This document shows, one piece after another, positions 56,035 to 64,000 of a stretch of 64,000 nucleotides of DNA. The stretch is from assembly GCA_958450325.1 (NCBI GenBank), contig OY288248.1, forward strand, positions 43,166,005-43,230,004. The letters run 5' to 3'. Each line of letters opens with the position of its first letter. Position 1 is the stretch's first letter. The stretch comes from Agrostemma githago (lineage: Eukaryota; Streptophyta; Magnoliopsida; Caryophyllales; Caryophyllaceae). Below the pieces are notes generated by a model. The model saw only the letters and a list, made by a program, of their open reading frames with translations. It was not told the DNA's origin and ran no database searches. The position numbers and the translations under genes are program-made.

Positions 56035-58437
56035 TGTGGACATGACATAGGTCCACCCCGACGCGGCCACGCACGAGTTTGATTAGGCGAATGAATCTCG
56101 TGGTAAGATTGATCTTGGGTTGAAATTTAAATCGAAGTTAGGAGTCGCCACCAAAATTTGTGGTAGTTTGGACCCGTTCGAACCCACTCTATATTAAGGC
56201 GTATCGTGCACAAAGCACGACCCGCTTTTAATGCTAAAGCTTAGGGATTCGTCCCTTTGCATTACGATACCGACCCTGAGTTATCGGAAATCGTGCTTCA
56301 AATGATTCTCGAATGCCAATGGTTTCGGACATCCGGAAACCATGGTTCTAAGTAAGGGGTGAGGGTACGTGTTGGGAAGCCCACGAAAGACACCCAACCC
56401 CGCCCGCTCTTAGCGGCCTCTACTAGGATACCGTTCATTTTCGTGTACGCGCGTTAGTTTGACGATTGAATGTTAAGCAAACGAGGTTTTAACTAAGCAT
56501 GTGAGTTATGTGTTTGATAACGTCATTTAATGTATTTAGTTCACGTCGAAGTGATTTAGCATGCGAGGTTCATTTAATAATGGTAAATCGCAAGCAAATA
56601 AAAGCAAAATAAAACGAGAATAAATAACAAGTTACACGGGCAGAAATACAACCCGGACAAAACAATACGACGAACGAGATTAGAATAATCGAATCAATAA
56701 TGGTAATGTGAATAGGTTAGACGATTAGAACAAGGATATTATGCATGATTTTGAAAGAGTTAACACGTGATTGTCTTTACACGTGACGACCAAAAGTCGT
56801 AGAAAAAGTTTTGACGAGGCTCGAATGATGTAGGGAACTCTCGTTCTAGTGAAAGGGAGACCACTTGATCGAGTAAATGAAAGGACTCGATTGAGTGACC
56901 TTTCTACAGACCCCCTGCCTCTGTTTTGGGGTGTCACTCGATCGAGTGAGCTATGGCACTCGATCGAGTGCCCCCTGTTCGAGTTGTTGCTCGATTTCAA
57001 AAGGGTGGTAGTTTCGAATATTATTGTTTTAAAATCGATAGCTAGCTGAGTTACGTAAAACTATAATATAATTTAAACTCAACTCGGTTTTTGATTCTCA
57101 CAACGTGTGACGTACGGTTATGAGATCGATATCGAACATTTGAAATAAGTTTTATAAAATCGTTATTAATTTGATTAGGACGAAAATTGATTCCCTCCGC
57201 GTCACAACATCGTTACTAATCCTTACGGATTATGTGATGTTTGATTTCACGCCAACGGGTTTCGTACTAATCTCGAAAATGGTATCGAACACGTTTAACT
57301 ACGTGTTGCCGCGATCGCGTTATGCCCATAAGTGTTTAGGGCGGCGCTCCTCGAAAGGGTGCCACCACTGTTACGACTTGTAAAGGGATTAAACGGACTT
57401 GAAGCGGAAACCGTAATTAAATGTGTTCAATCCGAAAACAATTTTACACGTATAAAAATTATGGCGGAATGAAACGAAAATTAAAATGCTAGATTGCGGT
57501 AAATAAAAAGTTAGTAACAATTAAAATAAATGTTAGTGTTAGTGATTAATAATATTAGTAGTAATTAATATATACATATATATACAAAACCGAAAAACAG
57601 AAGGGAGAAATAGATTTCGGAATTTGACTTACACTCTCAACCTACATGCTTAAGTATCTCGGAAACGGACTCGTAAAGTAGCGGCATGTGCGCGGGAGTG
57701 TCGAGAAATGTAGGCAAGTTATGGTGTGTATGGTTAGGGAGAGGATTTGACGAGTTTTGCTCTCATGATTGATTGTGTATGTACGTGTGTAAACTGAGAG
57801 GATGTGTAGGGTTGTGTTGTGTGTAGAGAAGTGGTGAAAATGTGTTGTAAAATGTGTGTTGCTTAAGGGTTGCTTAGGGTTGTAAAGTTGTGAAAAGAAT
57901 TGGCATTGACGGGGTATTTATAGGAATGACCCCGATTTAGGGTCACTCAATCGAGTGGTGTTGGTGCACTCGATCGAGGGCCCGGTTCAAGGCCGGTTCG
58001 TCCGGTTCACAGGCTTACTCGATCGAGTGGGTCTGAACCACTCGATCGAGTGGGTCAAATCGGTTGGAGGGGATTTAGGAAGGATCTTGACCTTGTTTTG
58101 AATTGATTTGGTTGTTGGGGCTGGCTTCTAGAAGCGTACTTGGCTGGTTTTTTGTATCAGATTCGACTTTGACCGGGTTTTGACTCGGTCGCTAAAAGAC
58201 AATTTTATTTCCGGTGACGGTTTTGACTCAAAATAGTCTTATTTGATTGGAAACGACCCACTGGGCCTGAGTTTGAGGTCGGTTTTGTGAGATTTGTACT
58301 CCGCTAAAAGCCCACGTTGGATACTATTGATTCTGAGTCCGTATTCGAGTGCATTAAAGCACGTTTACGTCCGATCATCAGCGGGTGTTTTGTTAGAGAC
58401 CGCTATAGACACTAGCAGCCAAATGCGGGTGTCTACT
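56035..58437 (-). repeat. Right (5') LTR of the gag-only element
   Basis: Full-length 2.4-kb LTR, TGTGGACATG...GGTGTCTACT. It lacks both the nested element and the (AT)n tract found in the left LTR. It keeps the empty target GTACGTGTGTAAACTG at 57781-57796. Its last base deviates from the usual CA end. Confidence 0.82.
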
Positions 58438-59889
58438 GTTGGACACAAAATATACCTTCATTTTAGGCTTTTTTGGGTACCAATCGGGGTGGTTTTAGCG
58501 TTAAATACTCATATTTTGAGTATTGTTATGTTTGCCTCGTTTTGGTTATTTATTTGTGTTTTACAGCTTTTTGGAGCATTGCTTAGCTCGTGTCCATTTT
58601 CTCGAGTTAGCACAGTTTGCCGAAGAGTAGAAGTCGTTGAGAACTCGGTTTTCGAAGCAGACAATTGCGAACAGAAGGAGTTCCAGAAGCTTCTTATTCG
58701 AGTAGCAAAACCTCGAAGACAACGTGAAGAATAAAGGAGCTAAAGCTTGCAAAAAAAAAAAACATAAGGAAGAAGAAAGTGGAAAAAGAAGACGAAGTCT
58801 ATGTTCAAGGTGACAGGCGCAGACTGCGCGTTCCAGCGCAACCTGTGCCAAGCCTGTGCAGCCTGCGCCAAGCCTGTGCAGCCTGCGAGAAATCACTTAA
58901 AACACATGATTTCTGATTCTAATTTCGCGGATTATGGGCTTGTTAATTTTGACTTATGATTTTGGGCATAGATATTTAAGGTTGTAATACACAATTTGTA
59001 GAGAGATAATACATTCATAGAGAGAGATTAGGGTTTTAAATGCCTTTAGATCTAGTTTTCATTTTCATTAGGTTTAGGAGGAAAGATTGCATCTTTCTCA
59101 CTAATTTGAGATTATTGTCTAATATGAGGAGCTAATCTTCTTGATTCTTGGTGTAATTCCTCCACTTTGTAAGACTTTCTTATTTTTAATTCTAAACTAT
59201 CTTATGCAATTTCTATGCTTCAATGTTTATGTGTATTGTCCATGTATTAGGACTTTGATTTATCATCAAAGTGACTACCTAGTTGGGTGCTTGCACTATT
59301 TGCCTGTGTAGAGATGTTGGTATACCTATTTGCACCCCTTGTACCACTCTTGGTAAGATTTGTAGTATGGATGCCGTCATTGATTGCCTTGATTAAGGAA
59401 TTTGCATGTTGTAGGATTTGAGGATTGTGATTGCATAGTCAATATCTTACTCTCCTTAATGTTTTAAGTTCTATACACATGTTGATCGATGTTGATATGC
59501 TAGATTTGTATGGACGGACGAATATTCTATGTGTAATGGTATTGAGCATTGAGTTGATCATTAAGAAAAATAGTTAGTCTTGAGATTTGTTTGTCTTGCA
59601 TATATGGTTGAATTATATCTTCGTGGTCTCGATTACACCAAGATGCTAGTTTATTATTGATTACAATTTGTTATTATCATATGTTCTTTGTCAACCAAAC
59701 ATTCAAAACCCTCCTATTTGTGTTTAGTGTTGTTCAATTCGTCTCTTGTTCATCCTTGTTATTCTTGAGATTAGAGTTGTGTTTGCTAGTCTAGTATAGT
59801 TTTGTTAGAAATTATTTTCCGGGAATTACCGTCATCCTTGTGGTTCGACACCCTTTACTTGTCGCTTTGCTACGTGTTTTACTTAGTAA
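58437..59889 (+). repeat. Old LTR-like block
   Basis: It starts TGTTGGACAC. After about 1.4 kb it carries GGAATTACCGTCATCCTTGTGGTTCGACACCC-like sequence typical of the 3' part of large plant Ty3 LTRs. It contains a 20-bp unit AGCCTGTGCAGCCTGCGCCA repeated at 58851-58890. No partner LTR or primer site is seen. It is cut at 59890 by a Helitron-like end. Confidence 0.45.
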
Positions 59890-59918
59890 CTAGTCGTCAT
59901 ACCCGTGCACCGCACATG
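59890..59918 (-). mobile_element. Degraded Helitron-like 3' end
   Basis: On the minus strand a decayed hairpin (CATGTGC...GCACGGG, inner four pairs intact) is followed by 8 bases, CTAG and T. The layout and sequence resemble the end at 21987-22014, so it may be a related, older copy. The body would extend right. Confidence 0.45.
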
Positions 59919-61148
59919 ACTATATTGTTTTATGCCCTGTGTAATTCGTAGTTTTGTCTTGTTGCCTCATTGTCGAATATTTATTTAATTATTTATTTAT
60001 ACATATTTGTTTCGATCACATGTCTTTGTAACTCTAATTACTTTCAAAGTCATTCGTAATATCATAAGCAGGAAATGAGTAATGCATTATTTGTGTTAAT
60101 GTGATAACTCAATAACGATGGCCTATTGGCCTGGGTGCTAGATTTTTGAGTTTGTAAGAACGTAAGAGAATTATTATTGGTGAAAATGAGATATAAATTA
60201 TAAGATGAAAGTACACCTGTTTAATACGGAAGGGGAAGATGAAGCAAGTTGGGAGCCGAGAAACTTTTCCTCTCTTTATTTTTCTTTCTTAATTGATTGC
60301 TTTTAGTATTTTGTAATTGTCTTTCTTGATTAAGTGGGTGTTGGTTTAATTGTTTGCCCAATTAGAGTAAAACATGTGGCCTTATTAGAATATAACATTA
60401 GGGAAATGATGGATGGATGAATGAGGGTTTGTTTGGGTTTTAATAGAGCATACAGAATATAGATACTTCGCATCAAATATTAATTTTGAAATGATTTTTT
60501 TTTTTATTTTAGGTTAAAATGATTTTTTTACTAAGCAAGTCTTGTAAATACCGTCTTATAATGAGAATTTTGTATCCGATTATCAATATATATAAACATT
60601 TGTTGACTAAAACTAACGCTAACGACGACGACAACAAAAACAACAACATTATTATAATAATAAATCTTTAATAAAATGTATAAACCAAAAAATGTTAAGT
60701 TCTTCTAATCTGCGTCTGTAGCCTAGTACTGCATTATCATGAGTATACAAAAAGTGGTCTAACTTTTTTTTTTCAAAAAGCGATCTAACTTTTTTCTTTT
60801 TGAATACACGAATGTCGGGACAATCACGTTTGTCTCCTCAGGTACTCAGTCGAAACACTTTAGTTATAAGAACATTTCTTACATTTCGCACTTCTCGAGT
60901 CAAACATCTTAACCGACGTACTACTTGATCAAACTCCTGGCTCAAACTAACGCATTTCAAAGATTTTGAAAAAGTATTTTTGTACTCTCATGCAATCCTA
61001 ACGCGTCTGAAACATCTTAAACTACGACGAATTCGCAAACAAATCGAACTTGAAGTGATTCCTTGTCATCCAAGTCAATATTTCAAAATCAAAACAAAAC
61101 GCAAGACTAACGAATCAATCCGAATACTAATTAAAAGTCTAAAGTATA
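59919..61148. other. AT-rich stretch without a recognised gene
   Basis: Possible Helitron body. I see no coding domain. A small duplication of GGTCTAACTTTTTTTTT-like sequence lies near 60753-60800. Confidence 0.4.
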
Positions 61149-61405
61149 CTCCCTCCCATTCACGGGACAAGCCCACTTTACTTTTGGAACAAACATTAAG
61201 GCAAGTGGGTAAGTTGGACCACTTTACCAAAATATCCCTCCACTTTTTAGTTGTGGGGTAGTTGCAGGAGAGGATAGTTGTGGGGTAAGTAATAAGGGTA
61301 TTTATGTCTTTTGCTTGGGTGAAACTTTTCATTTAAGAAAAGTGTGCTTTTCCAGTGAATGAGACAAATAAGGAATAATGTGCTTTTCCAGTGAATGAGA
61401 GGGAG
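61149..61405. mobile_element. Stowaway MITE, 257 bp
   Basis: It begins CTCCCTCCCATTCAC and ends GTGAATGAGAGGGAG, with TA on both sides (61147-61148 and 61406-61407). A short duplication, TGTGCTTTTCCAGTGAATGA, occurs at the right end (near 61345 and again near 61379). It has no coding capacity. Confidence 0.8.
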
Positions 61406-61451
61406 TACAAATTATACAAATCCAAACACAAACACAAACCGAGTTCATAAA

Positions 61452-64000
61452 CTAGGGAGGACCCCTAGAGGCTGCACCTATAGCTATCATCAGCTCACCA
61501 ACATCGTCATCCAAACCTAGATCCTTCAGATCGAAGGTAGGAGACTCGGTGCAATCCATACCCGACAACATATCTAGAGTAACCCTATCGGGAATCCCTC
61601 CGACATCCTCGGTAGCCCCCCTCTCCACCTCAGCTCCTAGCCTAGCCTCACCATGCGCTGAGGTCTCGCCCTGAGTCCGAACCAACTGCTCTTTGAGCCG
61701 AGCAATCTCATTCTCCCGAGATTGCAGAAATTGCAGCAACTTGGCCTCTTCCGTCTCGAGCTCGGTCACCCGAGTCTCCAGCTGCCTCACCATATCCGGA
61801 ATATCCTGCAAATATACCTGCACCTTAGGAAAGAGTACAACCGACCTAGAAAACCAGCCTTGGGAAACACATACTTACCGATCGAGGTCCCGAAGTGTCA
61901 CGGGAAGAGGCAGCAGCCGCGCTCGACGTGTAGGCCCGGAAGCAGTTGGCAGCCTGCCACAACCGCTGATGGGAGATCGATGAAACCTGAAAGACAAAAA
62001 TAAACAAATTAGTCAAATGAAACCTAGCCCTCGAGAACCAAGTTTGAGGCAAATCCCAAAACTTACCTGGTATACCCGGTCACGCCACTCCATCTCAGCC
62101 TCCATTTCCTCAGCAGAACACGGGGGCAGAGGCTTCGTGAAAGCTACCCTAGTCGCATCGACCCTGCGCAGTGTCAAAGGAAAGTCTGAGGGCTGAATAG
62201 CGTCAGCTGGATCGGCCAGCTAAAGGAAAAACGAACCAATCAAGATGCAAGCAAACACTAAACCATAGAACAAAACAAGCAATAAAACAAATAACCGAGT
62301 ACTCACCACGAGGCGGTGGCAAGCTAGCCTCTGGCAGATGTGAGACAGATAAGAGGCACCAGACACTAGTAGCGCATCGCCTCCCTCTCCATCACTACCC
62401 TCTTGGACCTTTGCGGCGGTCAGTGGTCTAAACATGGTCCGGGGAGGATCAACCGGCACCCTGAAGTTGTCATATAAGCACTGACGCACCAACCGTTCGT
62501 CTAGGTACCACACCGGGCGAAACAACGCACGAAGGAGCATCCTCTTGTACCTCCTTGGCCTCAACTCTGCCCCCACGTACTCGGGCAGACCGTCATAGTC
62601 GGCCCAAGGACGGGCCACAAACTACATAAACCAAAACGGACACTTCAATAACCCTAAACCTTGGGGGCTACTAAGTAAAACAAACCGTAAGAAGGAAACT
62701 TACATCTTCAAGGCGCAACTGGTTCGCCAGCACATTCTCCGACAAGTAGCGACTCGTCGTGCTCTTGGCCTGAGCCAACCTTCACTCAATCCCCACCGGA
62801 AACCTAACCGGACAAGAACGCACCGTCTTAGGTGCCAATCGAGGGAAGTATGAATAAATCCAATCCTGCAAAAAAATCCGAAAACATCAAAACCCAACCG
62901 AGCTAAGCAAAATCCTAAAACCAGATACAAAGGCAATAACTAACCTCCAGCACAAGACCTGGACCCACAATGGGTAAGGCCGAGCCTTAGTCCACCTTCA
63001 GTGGCCTCACCATGACTTGTAAGCAACGGGTCATCTCCGCGAAAGCCGCGGTCACCCAATCAAAACGTCCCGGCTGATCTAAATCAGGCAGGAAAGGCAA
63101 AATCCTAGTACTAAACCTCTCGCCCTTATCCGAGAAGTGGGTCGATCCTAGGAAGTACCTCAACCACAGACAGGCATCCTGCACTGGTGTGTTGGGTACT
63201 CGACCCTCTAGTACTGCTACCCTCTCGAAGTGGTCGGTAATGTGCGAACTCACCAGAGCATGAGACGTACTGTAAGCCTCACGCTCCAAATAATCCCCGA
63301 TCCATCCATGAACCTCGTCACTATCTAACTTAGGGCCCTCAACAGCCCACCTAATCACCTCCGGACCCCAGGGTAAACCCGTAATAACCCCGAAGTCCTC
63401 CAAAGTCATCCCGATCTCCCTAAAAGACATGTGGAAAGTCGAGGTAGTGTCGTGAAAGCGATCCATCATTGCTCTGATCACCATGAGGTTGCACTTGGTC
63501 TTGCAACCTACCAACCTGACCCAGTGTCCAACTACGAGACCTAAAGCCGTCCCCGCGATAATCTCCTTTGCCGCGGGGCTGAACTTCTGAGAATAGATCT
63601 CCAAGCATGTCGTAAAACCCGAGAAGGTCCTCATCGGATCTAGGGGCTGCAAACCGAGATAATATAGGCATAAGCAAACCAAACCAGTTCAACCAAAATT
63701 TGAAGCCTAAACTAATAAGCACGAATCAAGATACTCACCAGGCCGTTCACGACACGGCTAGAGACGTGCAAATCAGGACAAAACAATAACTGATGACCGT
63801 TCCGATCCTGAGGCTAAGGAGGATCCTCGTAACCAACCTCCTTGCCCTCGTTTACCGGATTCGGGACGTGAGCCCTCCGGGCAACCGTCACGGGCTATCT
63901 ACGCCTCGTGACCCTATCAAAATCAGCCTCATTTATGGCATTTGGTTCACGACGCTGCGAAGGAACGCTTCGTCGCCTCTTACCAAACCCCCGGGAGCCA
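61452..64000 (-). pseudogene. Plant mobile domain (PMD) protein gene, seven exons, four in-frame stops, 5' incomplete
   Basis: It resembles aminotransferase-like/plant-mobile-domain (MAIN-type) proteins, which occur both as host genes and inside transposons. My exons, minus strand, are 63739-64000 (continues outside), 62945-63646, 62704-62865, 62307-62621, 62067-62219, 61879-61986 and 61452-61817. All introns are GT-AG and phase 0. Exon 2 holds the PMD core: MDRFHDTTSTFHMSFREIGM, then TLEDFGVITGLPWG. The last exon has a coiled-coil-like run (RQLETRVTELETEEAKLLQF) and an acidic end. Stops interrupt the joined frame at 63895-63897 (TAG), 63814-63816 (TAG), 62987-62989 (TAA) and 62782-62784 (TGA). 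Each can be explained by one C-to-T change. Clean splice sites with four stops indicate a recently dead copy. Exon 7 could instead begin at 61805. Confidence 0.75.

Larger units (their letters stand above)
44872..57040. repeat. Tandem duplication, copy B (12169 bp)
   Basis: Same as 32721-44871 with a longer (AT)n tract (45820-45871, 52 bp, versus 34 bp in copy A) and at least one substitution. It continues into unique right-LTR sequence at 57041 (GCTAGCTGAG). Confidence 0.93.
32260..58437 (-). mobile_element. Tat/Retand-like gag-only LTR element with 12-kb internal tandem duplication
   Basis: The outer ends are TGTGGACATG (32260) and GGTGTCTAC (about 58437), flanked by GTTGG on both sides (32255-32259 and 58438-58442), so a single insertion is implied. 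Order: left LTR (with a nested element), internal, hybrid LTR, internal, right LTR. Primer sites at 43845-43862 and 56014-56031 (minus strand TGGTGACTCCGCTGGGGA) set the orientation. The internal region has a 1.75-kb leader, a frameshifted gag and 2.6 kb of non-coding 3' sequence; I see no pol. The gag is of the Tat/Ogre/Retand kind, so the element depends on a helper. Confidence 0.82.

Noticed and set aside
58294..58734. 146-codon plus-strand frame
   Set aside because: It has no ATG at its nominal start, crosses the LTR border of one element into another, and matches nothing I know.
1..64000. CRISPR arrays, bacterial operons, rRNA or tRNA genes
   Set aside because: Regular spacer arrays are absent, the gene structure is eukaryotic, and the tRNA-like sequences seen are only primer binding sites next to LTRs.

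Overview
This is plant nuclear DNA, most likely from a eudicot. The window is dominated by nested LTR retrotransposons, with MITEs, Helitron ends and only one clearly intact host gene. The evidence is plant-type tRNA primer sites next to LTRs, Stowaway and PIF/Harbinger MITEs, a plant ZAT-type C2H2 zinc-finger gene, a plant-mobile-domain gene and AT-rich spacers. I cannot name the genus from sequence alone. All gene models start at ATG and use GT-AG introns, as expected for a eukaryote.

Layout. (1) 1-18587: a LARD-like element on the minus strand with 3.5-kb LTRs (one cut by the window edge) and a non-coding internal region. A plus-strand Ty3/gypsy complex sits inside it (3717-14151): LTR, intact 1439-aa gag-pol, LTR, then a second gag-pol cut off in the integrase. 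(2) 18588-21986: an old LTR fragment, a 270-bp PIF/Harbinger-like MITE and the C2H2 zinc-finger gene (20211-21512, minus). (3) 21987-26000: a Helitron 3' end, degenerate AT-rich repeats and a three-exon RPA/OB-fold gene fragment typical of plant Helitrons. (4) 26029-32237: two nested Stowaway-like MITEs, split by a complete 5.7-kb LTR element (26297-31992, minus, TSD TCAAT). This element has a tRNA-Asp-type primer site, no gag-pol, one unrecognised 249-aa ORF with a C-terminal membrane segment, and a long, highly structured 3' UTR. (5) 32260-58437: a Tat/Retand-like gag-only element on the minus strand. It has 2.4-kb LTRs and matching outer flanks (GTTGG), and it has undergone a 12.17-kb tandem duplication with an AGC microhomology junction. 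Each duplicated unit carries an internally deleted Ty3/gypsy element (TSD GTGTG) with an open 590-aa frame. (6) 58437-61405: an old LTR-like block, a second degraded Helitron end and another Stowaway MITE. (7) 61452-64000: a seven-exon plant-mobile-domain pseudogene on the minus strand with four in-frame stops.

How the parts work together. The intact gag-pol at 4820-9139 has every catalytic motif needed to mobilise itself. It is related to the deleted elements at 34048-37954 and 46217-50123, so that family could supply proteins in trans (inference). The LARD, the 249-aa-ORF element and the gag-only element all lack pol and must depend on partners elsewhere. The best candidates for undescribed biology are the structured 3' UTR and orphan ORF of the 26297-31992 element, the open but RT-less frame of the nested element, and the very recent 12-kb tandem duplication.
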